31,791 nucleotides of DNA from Xylophilus ampelinus (GTDB lineage Bacteria > Pseudomonadota > Gammaproteobacteria > Burkholderiales > Burkholderiaceae_C). Of this stretch, positions 7,788-15,535 are shown piece by piece. Made by a program: the position numbers and the translations under genes. The notes beneath the pieces were generated by a model. That model was not told the DNA's origin and did not search any database. It was given only the letters and a program-made list of their open reading frames with translations. The stretch spans positions 1 to 31,791 of the forward strand of contig NZ_CABFMN010000123.1 of assembly GCF_901875635.1 (NCBI RefSeq). The letters run 5' to 3'. How positions within the stretch are numbered: position 1 is the first letter of the stretch; each line of letters begins with the position of its first letter.

Positions 7788-9075
7788 CCGACGCCTCGAT
7801 GCGGTCCCGTTGCGCCAGCCCCGGGAAGAGCCGGAACCACGCCAGCGCCACCAGCACCGTGCCCACGCCACCCGCCACCACCGAGCCCACCGGCCCCAGC
7901 AGCGCCGCCGTGGCGCCCGACTCGAACTCGCCGAGCTGGTTGCTGGCGCCGATGAAGATCGAGTTGACGGCACTCACCCGGCCGCGCATGGCGTCGGGCG
8001 TTTCCAGCTGCACCAGCGTTTGGCGAATGACGACGTTGACCATGTCGGCCGCGCCAGAGACGGCCAGCGCCACCAGCGAGACGATGAAGCTCGTCGACAG
8101 GCCGAACACCACCATACACAGCCCGAAGGCGCCCACGGCCAGCAGCAGTGTGCGGCCCACGTGCCGCTCGACCGGCGTGCGCGTGAGCGTGATCGACATG
8201 GCCAGTGCGCCCACCGCCGGCGCGCTGCGCAGCAGGCCCAGGCCCCAGGGACCGGTGTGCAGGATCTCCTTGGCGTAGATGGGCAGCAGCGCCACCGCGC
8301 CGCCGAGAAGCACCGCGAAGAGGTCGAGCGACACGGCGCCGAGCACCGGCTTGCGCTGCCAGATGAAGCGCACGCCCGCCAGCAGCGTCGCGGCCGTCAC
8401 CGGCTCGCGCTGCGGCGCGTTGTGCACATAGCGCAGCCGCGCCACCAGCACGCAGGCGGCCGCGAAGAGCAGCAGGCTCGCACCGTAGACCACGCCCATG
8501 CCGGCGACGAACAGCAGCCCGCCCAGCGCCGGGCCGCCGATGATCGAGGCCTGCTGACCGGCCGAGCTGAAGGCCATCGCCCGCGGCAGCATCAACGGCG
8601 GCACCAGCAGCGGCGTGAGCGACTGCTGCGCCGGCATCTGGAAGGCGCGCACCGCCCCGAGCACCAGCGACAGGGCCAGCAGCAGCGCGCGGGAGTCGTG
8701 GCCGACCAGGTGCGCGCCCAGCAGCGCGGCCGCCACCCCACCCTGCGCCGCCAGGCACATCGCCAGGATGCGGCCGCGGTGGTGCTGGTCGACCACATGG
8801 CCGGCGTACAGCGCCAGCAGCAGCGCGGGCACGAACTGAAACAGGCCCACCAGGCCCAGGTCCCAGGCGCTGCCGGTGATGTCGTACATGTGCCAGCCCA
8901 CCGCCACCATGAGCATCTGCTGCGCCGCCGTGCCCAGCATGCGCGCACCCCACAGGCGCATGAAGGGGCGCTCGCGCGTGAGGTCGGAAAAGCGGTAGCG
9001 GGGAGGATCGGCGGGCGCCCCTGCAAGGGGTGCGCTCGCGGCGCCCTCGTCGGGCGCGGGGTCGGCGGCAGGCAT
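7774..9075 (-). CDS. MFS transporter, EntS-like exporter family
   Basis: A 433-residue major-facilitator protein with about 10-12 membrane helices. The N-terminal 30 residues are polar and Pro/Ala-rich, then the first helix begins after FMRLWGARMLGTAAQQM. The loop VDQHHRGRILAMC between helices 2 and 3 is the MFS signature loop (D-x4-G-R/R). The overall pattern recalls EntS-type (MFS_3) exporters; the substrate is unknown. Its last four residues and stop come from a copy of the 60-bp dispersed element (7728-7787), so the ancestral C-terminus was probably different. It is divergent from the pseudouridine synthase, with 72 bp between the starts. Confidence 0.88.
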   Translation of the reverse strand: MPAADPAPDEGAASAPLAGAPADPPRYRFSDLTRERPFMRLWGARMLGTAAQQMLMVAVGWHMYDITGSAWDLGLVGLFQFVPALLLALYAGHVVDQHHRGRILAMCLAAQGGVAAALLGAHLVGHDSRALLLALSLVLGAVRAFQMPAQQSLTPLLVPPLMLPRAMAFSSAGQQASIIGGPALGGLLFVAGMGVVYGASLLLFAAACVLVARLRYVHNAPQREPVTAATLLAGVRFIWQRKPVLGAVSLDLFAVLLGGAVALLPIYAKEILHTGPWGLGLLRSAPAVGALAMSITLTRTPVERHVGRTLLLAVGAFGLCMVVFGLSTSFIVSLVALAVSGAADMVNVVIRQTLVQLETPDAMRGRVSAVNSIFIGASNQLGEFESGATAALLGPVGSVVAGGVGTVLVALAWFRLFPGLAQRDRIEASVAIK

Positions 9076-9147
9076 CCGTTCGAGGATAGCCGAGGTCCCC
9101 CGCCCGGTCTTAGGGTCGACTTAGAGGCGCTGCCTACACTTCGCGCC

Positions 9148-9792
9148 GTGACCGCCGACTACCGCCTCGTCCATGAAGACGCCGACCTGCTCGTGCTCGA
9201 CAAGCCCAGCGGCCTGCTGTGCGTGCCCGGCCGCGGCGACGACAAGCAGGACTGCCTGAGCGCGCGCGTGCAGTCGCGCTGGCCCGGGGCGCTGGTCGTG
9301 CACCGGCTCGACATGGCGACCAGCGGGCTCGTGCTCATGGCGCGCAGCGCCGAGGTGCAGCGCGCGCTGGGCGACGCCTTCGCCCAGCGGCAGGTGTGGA
9401 AGCGCTACGAGGCGGTGGTCGACGGCCTGGCGCAGAGCAAGGGCTGGTCGGTCATCGATGTCCCGATGAAGGCCGACTGGCCGCGCCGGCCCTTGCAGAA
9501 GATCGACGAAGCCGGCAAGCCCAGCGTGACGCGCTGGCGCACGCTCCACGCGTGGCCCGAGCGCGGGGAACGCGGCAGCGCGCGCCTGCTGCTGGAGCCG
9601 CAGACCGGGCGTTCGCACCAGTTGCGCCTGCATCTGGCGCACATCGGCCACCCGATCCTCGGCGATGCGCTGTACGGCGATGCGCGCGTGCAGGCGGCGG
9701 CCCCGCGCCTGCTGTTGCATGCCACCGTGCTGCAGTTCAGGCACCCGGCGACCGGCGCCGCGGTGCGCTTCGAAAGCCCGGCGCCCTTCTGA
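9148..9792 (+). CDS. RluA-family RNA pseudouridine synthase
   Basis: A 214-residue enzyme that isomerises specific uridines in RNA to pseudouridine. The catalytic motif HRLDMATSG (52-60) holds the nucleophilic Asp55, LDKPSGLLCVPG (17-28) is the usual N-terminal block, and GRSHQLRLHLAHIGHPILGD is the conserved C-terminal motif. There is no S4 domain, as in short RluA-type enzymes. The target (rRNA or tRNA position) cannot be decided from sequence. The start is a GTG at 9148. The open frame extends far upstream but overlaps the MFS gene on the other strand, and family similarity begins here. It converges on uspA, with only 15 bp between the two stop codons. Confidence 0.92.
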   Translation: MTADYRLVHEDADLLVLDKPSGLLCVPGRGDDKQDCLSARVQSRWPGALVVHRLDMATSGLVLMARSAEVQRALGDAFAQRQVWKRYEAVVDGLAQSKGWSVIDVPMKADWPRRPLQKIDEAGKPSVTRWRTLHAWPERGERGSARLLLEPQTGRSHQLRLHLAHIGHPILGDALYGDARVQAAAPRLLLHATVLQFRHPATGAAVRFESPAPF

Positions 9793-9808
9793 GCTCGTCC
9801 GCGCGCCG

Positions 9809-10252
9809 TCAGGTTTCGCTCTTGACCACGAGCACCGGCATCGGTGCTTCCTGCAGCACGCGCTGCGTCACGCTGCCCAGCAGCAGCTTCTCGATGCCGC
9901 TGCGGCCGTGCGAGCCCATCACGATCAGGTCGGCGTGCAGCGCCACGGCCGTGTCGACGATGCCTTCGTGCACGACATGGCCGTCGATCACGCGCTGGTC
10001 GCTGTGCAGGCCCTCGGCGGCCAGGGCCGCCACGCCGCGGGCCAGCGCGGCATTGGCGCTCGAGGTGGCCGCGGCGAGGTATTCGTTCTGGCCCAGCGCG
10101 TAGTCGGCGCCGACACCGATGAAGGGGTAGTTGTCGATCACGTGGATCAGCGTGATGCGGCTGCCGAAGGCCAGTGCAAGGCCGCTGGCCTTGCTCACCG
10201 CGAGCATGGAGGTCTCGGAACCGTCGATGGGAACCAGGATGTGATTGAACAT
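9809..10252 (-). CDS. Universal stress protein UspA family
   Basis: A 147-residue single-domain Usp protein. The start FNHILVPIDGS is the family's first strand. The ATP-binding signature G-x2-G-x9-G-S is intact (G113, G116, G126, S127 in GSHGRSGIEKLLLGSVTQ), so it probably binds ATP. It is a cytoplasmic protein expected to be induced in stress or growth arrest; its partner is unknown. The start at 10252 is preceded by GAGGGC, and the frame's upstream extension is not family-like. It follows the 2OG-Fe dioxygenase on the same strand after 153 bp and is likely transcribed separately. Confidence 0.95.
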   Translation of the reverse strand: MFNHILVPIDGSETSMLAVSKASGLALAFGSRITLIHVIDNYPFIGVGADYALGQNEYLAAATSSANAALARGVAALAAEGLHSDQRVIDGHVVHEGIVDTAVALHADLIVMGSHGRSGIEKLLLGSVTQRVLQEAPMPVLVVKSET

Positions 10253-10405
10253 GGCGCTGCCCTCGTTATTCGAGCCAGGCGACCAGCGGCAGCCGGTCGC
10301 CGAAGGAACCATGCGCCCGCAGGCAGCAGGCGATGGCATGCGGTGCGACTGTACCCTGCCGCGCCAGCCGGTCCTGTAGGACGCCGAAACCGGGCTTGCG
10401 CGTGC

Positions 10406-11143
10406 TCAAGCGCCCTGGAAGCCCCGCGCGCGGCAGGTGACGACCAGCGTGTCGCGCCATCCCGCCCGGCCATCCTCGAGCGGCTGGATGGGCGTGGATT
10501 CGTGGATCACGCGCGCGTCGTCCAGCAGCAGCAGCGTCCACGGCTCGGTCATGGTGAAGCGCTCGCCGCGCCGGCCTTCGAAGACGCGGGTTTCGCCGCC
10601 CTTGATGCCTTCGCGGCCGACCAGCGCCACCGCCACGAGGTCCACCCCGTCGCGGTGCGCGCCCTCGGGCGTGGGGCGGCCGATGCCCTCGGCCGTGTCG
10701 ATGCGGAACTGGTGCGCCTCGATGTACCAGGGCTGCGGCCCGCGCAATGCGCTCGCCGCCTCGGCCAGGCGCTGCAGCAGCCGGTGCCACACGGGCCGCG
10801 ACACGGTCGCGTCCTCCATCGGCGCGAACCAGCGCTGCATGCCGCCGTGCAGCGCGTTGTACTCGACCGGCTGCCAGTGCGCACGGTGCGGCGCCTGCAC
10901 GAGCGCATCGCCCTCGGCCACGAAGCAGGCGTGGCGGCGCGTGCGGTAGCGGCCGCCATCCTTCAGGTACTCGTCGGGCGGCAGGTGCTCCCAGTCGGGG
11001 CGCATGGCGTCCAGTTCGGCCACCGGCATGCCGAGCCAGTCGCCCGTGCCCTTGGGGCTGAGGACCGCATAGCCTTCCTGCCGCAGCGCGGTGGCTACCT
11101 CCTCCGGCGGCGTGAAGGGCGGGCTGTAGTTCGTGCCGCTCAT
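10406..11143 (-). CDS. 2OG-Fe(II) dioxygenase, PF10014-like
   Basis: A 245-residue protein with the iron-binding facial triad H163-x-D165 (in GAHRDGVDLV) and H214 (VIHESTP); R230 is a candidate for binding 2-oxoglutarate. The phrase EGAHRDG...GGETRVFEG and the overall layout match the PF10014 family. From memory, that family includes free amino-acid hydroxylases such as L-isoleucine dioxygenase, so a small amino-acid-like substrate is plausible. It is the last gene of a minus-strand run egtB-egtD-DUF427-this gene, starting 16 bp after the DUF427 stop. A TTG three codons earlier is possible, but the ATG at 11143 is preferred. Hydroxylation of a histidine betaine or another product of the run is inference only. 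Confidence 0.85.
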   Translation of the reverse strand: MSGTNYSPPFTPPEEVATALRQEGYAVLSPKGTGDWLGMPVAELDAMRPDWEHLPPDEYLKDGGRYRTRRHACFVAEGDALVQAPHRAHWQPVEYNALHGGMQRWFAPMEDATVSRPVWHRLLQRLAEAASALRGPQPWYIEAHQFRIDTAEGIGRPTPEGAHRDGVDLVAVALVGREGIKGGETRVFEGRRGERFTMTEPWTLLLLDDARVIHESTPIQPLEDGRAGWRDTLVVTCRARGFQGA

Positions 11144-11159
11144 CGCACGCAACCCGTCT

Positions 11160-11441
11160 TCACGCCTCGACCTTCACGCCCTTCCAGAAGGCGACGCGGT
11201 CCTTGACCATCTCGGCCTCGGGCTTGGGATCGGGGTAGTACCAGACGGCTTCCGGGTTCAGCTCGCCGTTGACCAGCAGCGAGTAGTAGCTGGCCGTGCC
11301 CTTCCACGGGCACACGGTGTGGTTGTTGCTGAAGGTGACGTAGTCGCGGTTGAGCGAACTGGCCGGGAAGTAGTGGTTGCCTTCGACGAGCACCGTGTCG
11401 TCGCTCTCGGCGATGGTGACGCCGTTCCAGGTTGCTTTCAT
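11160..11441 (-). CDS. DUF427 domain protein
   Basis: A 93-residue single-domain protein. The motif CPWKGTASYYSL (44-55) together with AVWYYPDPKP (65-74) is diagnostic of DUF427, a small beta-rich fold of unknown function. It starts 40 bp after egtD and ends 16 bp before the dioxygenase gene, so it is probably co-transcribed with ergothioneine synthesis. C44 and the aromatic-rich motif could form a ligand pocket, but no activity is established for the family. Confidence 0.93.
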   Translation of the reverse strand: MKATWNGVTIAESDDTVLVEGNHYFPASSLNRDYVTFSNNHTVCPWKGTASYYSLLVNGELNPEAVWYYPDPKPEAEMVKDRVAFWKGVKVEA

Positions 11442-11481
11442 TCGGCTTGCCTTTCGCGCCCGCATGCGGCGGGCGGGGCGC

Positions 11482-12462
11482 CTATTGTGCAGCGGGCAGC
11501 CAGTGCACGCTGAAGAGGCGATCGGGGTCGGTCCACACCGGCCCGATACCGAAGCCGGCGCGCACCGCCAGCGCGCGCAGCCCGTCGATGGTGAACTTGT
11601 GCGAGTTCTCGGTATGGATGGCCTCGCCTTCCTCGATGGCATGGCGCTGGCCGTGCAGCGTCACGGCCTGGGCGCGGCGGCTGACCAGGTGCATCTCGAT
11701 GCGGCGCAGGGGCGCGTTATAGAAGGCCGCATGGTCGAAGCCGTCGAGGTCGAAGTCCGTGCCCAGCTCCGCGTTCGCGCGCGCCAGCAGGTTGAGGTTG
11801 AAGGCCGCCGTCACGCCCTGCGCGTCGTTGTAGGCCGCGTGCAGCAGCGCGGGGCGCTTGACCAGGTCGACGCCCAGCAGCAGCCCGCCGCCGCGCAGCA
11901 GGCGCGCGGCCTGCTGCAGGAAGGCCAGGGCCTCGTCGGGATCGAAGTTGCCCAGGGTCGAGCCGGGGAAGAAGCCGACGCGCCGCCCGGCGCCTTCCAA
12001 CTTCGACGGCAGCGCGAAGGGCCGCGTGTAGTCGGCCACGATGGGCTGCACCGCAAGGCCAGGGTAGTCGGCGCGCAAGGCGTCCGCGGCCGCCTCGAGG
12101 TGCTCGCCCGAGATGTCGATGGGCAGGTAGCGCTGCGGCGATTGCAGGGCATCGAGCAGCAGCCGCACCTTGACCAGCGAGCCGGCGCCGAACTCGACGA
12201 TCTCGGCGCGCGGACCGATCTGCGCGGCGATCTCGCCGGCACGCTGCGTGAGGATCCCGAGCTCGGTGCGCGTCGGGTAGTACTCGGGCAGATCGCAGAT
12301 GCGGTCGAAGAGCTGCGAGCCGCGCACATCGTAGAAATACTTGGGCGAGATGCGGCGCGGCCGCTCGGCCAGCGCACGGGCGAGATCGTGGCCGAAGGCG
12401 CAGTCGGTGTCGGCGGCGCAGTCGCGCTCGGCGGCGCTGGAGGAGTGGGAAGGAGGTGCCAT
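11482..12462 (-). CDS. egtD: L-histidine N-alpha-methyltransferase EgtD
   Basis: A SAM-dependent enzyme that trimethylates histidine to hercynine, the first step of ergothioneine synthesis. It has 326 residues, close to the family's usual length. Visible motifs are SPKYFYDVRGSQLFDRIC (39-56), the SAM motif VEFGAGSLVK (89-98), PGSTLGNF (166-173), YNDAQGVTAAFNLNLL (211-226) and IHTENSHKF (282-290), where the Glu/Ser segment contacts substrate in known EgtD. It begins 36 bp after the egtB stop, so the two are one transcript. Cytoplasmic. Confidence 0.95.
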   Translation of the reverse strand: MAPPSHSSSAAERDCAADTDCAFGHDLARALAERPRRISPKYFYDVRGSQLFDRICDLPEYYPTRTELGILTQRAGEIAAQIGPRAEIVEFGAGSLVKVRLLLDALQSPQRYLPIDISGEHLEAAADALRADYPGLAVQPIVADYTRPFALPSKLEGAGRRVGFFPGSTLGNFDPDEALAFLQQAARLLRGGGLLLGVDLVKRPALLHAAYNDAQGVTAAFNLNLLARANAELGTDFDLDGFDHAAFYNAPLRRIEMHLVSRRAQAVTLHGQRHAIEEGEAIHTENSHKFTIDGLRALAVRAGFGIGPVWTDPDRLFSVHWLPAAQ

Positions 12463-12498
12463 CGTCGGGTCGGGTGTACGGGGTGGATAGAGGGGCGT

Positions 12499-13758
12499 TC
12501 AGCGCGCGAGGCGCAGTCCTGTGAACTGCCAGCGCGCGGCGGGCGGGAAGAAGTTGCGGTACGTCGGACGCGTATGGCCCTCGGGCGTGGCCTGGCTGCC
12601 GCCGCGCAGCACCAGTTGCCCCACCATGAACTTGCCGTTGTATTCGGCCGCCACGCCCGGCAGCGGGCGAAAACCCGGGTACGGGTCGTACGAGGAGCGC
12701 GTCCACTGCCACACATGGCCCATGAGCTGGGTCATGCCCGGCAGCGCGCTCGCGGCTTCCCACTCGAATTCGGTCGGCAGGCGCGCGCCCGCCCATTCCG
12801 CATACGCCGCCGCCTCGTAGAAGCTCAGCTGCGACACCGGCGCCTCCGCCTCGAGGGGCCGTACGCCATGCAGCCCGAAGACGTGCCAGCCACCGCCGTG
12901 GCCCGACGAGAGGTGCGCCAGGCGCGGATCGTCGGGTGCCAGCCAGTACGCCGGGTGCTGCCAACCCTGGGCCTGCACGGCCGCCCAGCCGTCGGACAGC
13001 CACAGTTCGGCCCGGCGATAACCGCCGTCTGCGATGAACTGCGCGAACTCGCCGCAGTTGACCAGACGGTCCTGCACCGAGAAGGCCGGCACCAGCGCGG
13101 TGTGGCGCGGCCCTTCGTTGTCGAAGGCGAAACCTTCGCCACCGTGCCCCACCTCCACCGGCCCGCCCGGGTGCGCCAGCCACTGCGCGGCCGGTGCCTG
13201 CGTCGCCAGGCGCAGCGCGGGCTGGGCGGCGCTGCGGTAGGCCGGCAGCAGCGGGTTGCACGAGAAGGCGTGGAGGATGTCGGTGAGCAGCAGCTCCTGG
13301 TGCTGCTGCTCGTGGTGCAGCCCGAGCGTGACGATGGGTTCGATGGCCGCGAGCCCCGCCGCGTCGGCCGAGGCCAGCAGTGATTCCACGGCCGCGTCGA
13401 CGTGCTCGCGATAGGCCATCACCTCGTCCAGCGAGGGCCGCGTCAGCAGGCCGCGCTGAGGCCGCGGGTGGCGCGGGCCGAGCGCCTCGTAGTACGAGTT
13501 GAAGAGGTAGTGGAACCGCCGGTCGAAGGCGCGGTAGCCCGTGGCGTGGCGCTCCAGCAGCACCGTCTCGAAGAACCAGGTGGTGTGCGCGAGGTGCCAC
13601 TTGGTCGGGCTGGCGTCGGGCATCGACTGGATGCACTGGTCCTCGGGCGAGAGCGGTGCGGCCAGGGCCAGGCTGTGGGCGCGAACGGCACGGAAACGCT
13701 CGTGCAGGCCGCTGGCATCGCATGCGGCGGCGCACGCAGCCGGAGTGGGTGTTGTCAT
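12499..13758 (-). CDS. egtB: Ergothioneine biosynthesis protein EgtB (hercynine oxygenase)
   Basis: A non-haem iron enzyme that joins a thiol (gamma-glutamylcysteine or cysteine) to hercynine with O2, forming the sulfoxide intermediate of ergothioneine. It has 419 residues. The DinB-like N-terminal half carries the probable iron ligands H58 (KWHLAH) and H149/H153 (HHEQQHQE). The C-terminal half is the FGE-sulfatase-like domain, ending YRNFFPP...RWQFTGLRLAR. The start at 13758 has a perfect AAGGAGAT seven bases or so upstream, the best in the window. No egtA, egtC or egtE is nearby, so the thiol donor and the C-S lyase must come from elsewhere. It heads a run with egtD, DUF427 and a dioxygenase. 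Confidence 0.95.
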   Translation of the reverse strand: MTTPTPAACAAACDASGLHERFRAVRAHSLALAAPLSPEDQCIQSMPDASPTKWHLAHTTWFFETVLLERHATGYRAFDRRFHYLFNSYYEALGPRHPRPQRGLLTRPSLDEVMAYREHVDAAVESLLASADAAGLAAIEPIVTLGLHHEQQHQELLLTDILHAFSCNPLLPAYRSAAQPALRLATQAPAAQWLAHPGGPVEVGHGGEGFAFDNEGPRHTALVPAFSVQDRLVNCGEFAQFIADGGYRRAELWLSDGWAAVQAQGWQHPAYWLAPDDPRLAHLSSGHGGGWHVFGLHGVRPLEAEAPVSQLSFYEAAAYAEWAGARLPTEFEWEAASALPGMTQLMGHVWQWTRSSYDPYPGFRPLPGVAAEYNGKFMVGQLVLRGGSQATPEGHTRPTYRNFFPPAARWQFTGLRLAR

Positions 13759-13919
13759 AGATCTCCTTGAGCCCGGCTTTTTTAAGTGTTGGCGAGGCGC
13801 GGCCGGCGTAGGACGAGAAGCCGCACTCTGCCTGCAGCGCATGACGCGTCGTGGGCGGATGGCATGCCGACCCCGGCGCCGGTGCGGTTTTCCTTGCCGC
13901 ACGCTGCCCATAATGCCGC

Positions 13920-15284
13920 ATGAGCGATCCGTCCTCCAAGCTGCCGGGCGAGCCGGCCCCGCGCCCCCGCGTCGTCATCGTCGGCTGCGGCTTCGGCGGG
14001 CTCGAGGCGGCACGCAAGCTCAGCGGCCGCGAGGTGGACGTGACGGTCGTCGAAAAGACCAACCATCACCTCTTCCAGCCCCTGCTCTACCAGGTGGCCA
14101 CCGCGGGGTTGGCGGCGCCGTCGATCGCCGCGCCGGCGCGCCAGCTCTTTCGCGGCGAGGAGAACATCACCACGCTGCTCGGCGAGGTCACGGCCATCGA
14201 CGCCGCGGCGCGCCGGGTGCACCTGGCCGAAGGCCTGGCACTGCCCTACGACCACCTGATCGTGGCGGCAGGCGCCACGCACAGCTACTTCGGCAACGAC
14301 CAGTGGGCGCCGCTGGCGCCGGGCCTGAAGACGCTGGCCGATGCCTTCGACATCCGCCGCCGCGTGCTGATGGCCTTCGAGATGGCCGAGCTCGAAGCCG
14401 ACCCGGTGCGGCGCAAGGCCTGGATGACCTTCGTGGTGATCGGCGGCGGCCCCACGGGCGTGGAGATGGCCGGCACGCTGGCCGAGATCGCACGCCACAC
14501 CCTGTCCGGCGAGTTCCGCCACATCGCGCCGGCCGATGCCGAGGTGCTGCTGGTCGAGGGCGGCCCGCGCGTGCTGCAGGCCATGCCCGAGTCGCTGAGC
14601 CAGCGCGCCAAGGAGCAGTTGGAAAAGCTGGGCGTGCAGGTGCGGCTGAACGCGATGGTGACGCACATCGACGCATCGGGCTTGGAGGTCAAATTGGCCT
14701 CCGGCGCAGACGGGGCGGGCACAACCAGCTATCGAATCGATAGCAACTGCATCGTCTGGGCCGCGGGCGTGGCCGCCTCGCCGCTGGGCCGCCTGGTGGC
14801 AGCCGCCACCGGCGCAGAGACCGACCGCCCCGGCCGCGTCAAGGTCGAGCCCGACCTCAGCCTGCCCGGCCACCCGGAGATCAGCGTCGTCGGCGATCTG
14901 GCGGCTGCCATGAGCCACGTGCCGGGACAGCCGCCGCGGCCGGTTCCCGGTGTGTCACCCGGCGCCAAGCAGATGGGCCGCACTGCCGCCGAGAACGTGC
15001 TGCGCCGCATCGCCGGCCAGCCCACCCTGCCCTTTCGCTACCGCGACTACGGCAACCTCGCCACCATCGGCCGCAACGCCGCGGTGGTGGACCTGCCCAC
15101 CCCCTTCGGCCCGCTGCGCTTCTCGGGCCGCATGGCGTGGTGGTTCTGGCTCTTCGTGCACATCTACTTCCTCATCGGCTTTCGCAACCGGCTGATCGTG
15201 CTTATGGACTGGGCCAGCGCGTACCTGAGCTTCCGACGCAATGCGCGGGTGGTGGCGGGTGAGAAGGGGGCTGGGGAGTCGTAG
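13920..15284 (+). CDS. ndh: Type II NADH dehydrogenase (NDH-2), with in-frame repeat insertion
   Basis: A 454-residue membrane-associated flavoprotein that passes electrons from NADH to quinone without pumping protons. The FAD-binding GCGFGG (22-27) follows a beta strand, and the second nucleotide-binding GGGPTG (175-180) binds NADH. WAAGVAASPLG (280-290) and the Ala-Ala-Glu-Asn FAD contact region are typical. A hydrophobic segment near the C-terminus (MAWWFWLFVHIYFLIGF) probably anchors it to the inner membrane. Residues 257-276 are encoded by a copy of the 60-bp dispersed element (14687-14746) lying between the strand HIDASGLEV and CIVWAAG. NDH-2 relatives usually have only a short turn there, so this is an extra loop. 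It is divergent from egtB with 161 bp between the starts. Confidence 0.92.
   Translation: MSDPSSKLPGEPAPRPRVVIVGCGFGGLEAARKLSGREVDVTVVEKTNHHLFQPLLYQVATAGLAAPSIAAPARQLFRGEENITTLLGEVTAIDAAARRVHLAEGLALPYDHLIVAAGATHSYFGNDQWAPLAPGLKTLADAFDIRRRVLMAFEMAELEADPVRRKAWMTFVVIGGGPTGVEMAGTLAEIARHTLSGEFRHIAPADAEVLLVEGGPRVLQAMPESLSQRAKEQLEKLGVQVRLNAMVTHIDASGLEVKLASGADGAGTTSYRIDSNCIVWAAGVAASPLGRLVAAATGAETDRPGRVKVEPDLSLPGHPEISVVGDLAAAMSHVPGQPPRPVPGVSPGAKQMGRTAAENVLRRIAGQPTLPFRYRDYGNLATIGRNAAVVDLPTPFGPLRFSGRMAWWFWLFVHIYFLIGFRNRLIVLMDWASAYLSFRRNARVVAGEKGAGES
14687..14746 (-). repeat. 60-bp dispersed palindromic element, copy C, inside ndh
   Basis: On the minus strand it reads TTGCTATC...ATAGCTG (palindrome at 14727-14746), then a GC-rich core with TGCCCGCCC, and ends AATTTGACC at 14687. 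Its length and both ends match copy A exactly. It lies wholly within the ndh coding sequence on the opposite orientation, adds 20 codons and has no stop in the ndh frame. Confidence 0.85.
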
Positions 15285-15535
15285 GACATGCTCCATCATT
15301 TGCATCCGTCCTCTTGAAGTGCTGCGAAGAGGGGTAGCCAAGGCGGTTAACATTCAGCCCCAACCTACTGATGCCCACCGACGGCCGTGAGTAAGGGCGC
15401 GGAACGGGCAATAGCGCCGGCTTCGACAACAGCCCGTGCATTTGCAGGCCTCGCGAGCCTGGAACGTAGCGTAAAAATCGCCGGTCGACTCCTCTCGATA
15501 GCGGGAGGAAACAGACCCTTATTGCATAAAGCGCT
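15285..15535. other. Intergenic boundary between core genome and glycan cluster
   Basis: These 251 bp mark the change from about 70% GC to a visibly lower GC. I see no convincing sigma-70 pair, but the promoter for the eight-gene glycan cluster must lie here because all later genes overlap or nearly abut. A purine-rich GGGAGGAAA (15503-15511) is 24 bp before the ATG of the first gene, too far for a normal ribosome binding site. An in-frame TAA at 15527 excludes an earlier start. Nothing like an attachment site or inverted terminal repeat was recognised. Confidence 0.5.

Noticed and set aside
11377..13383. A 668-residue open frame on the plus strand
   Set aside because: It is antisense to egtD and egtB, whose catalytic motifs are complete; it has no recognisable motif of its own.
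15285..15535. Attachment site or element boundary at the edge of the glycan island
   Set aside because: No direct repeat with the far side near 24250, no tRNA fragment and no integrase could be seen.
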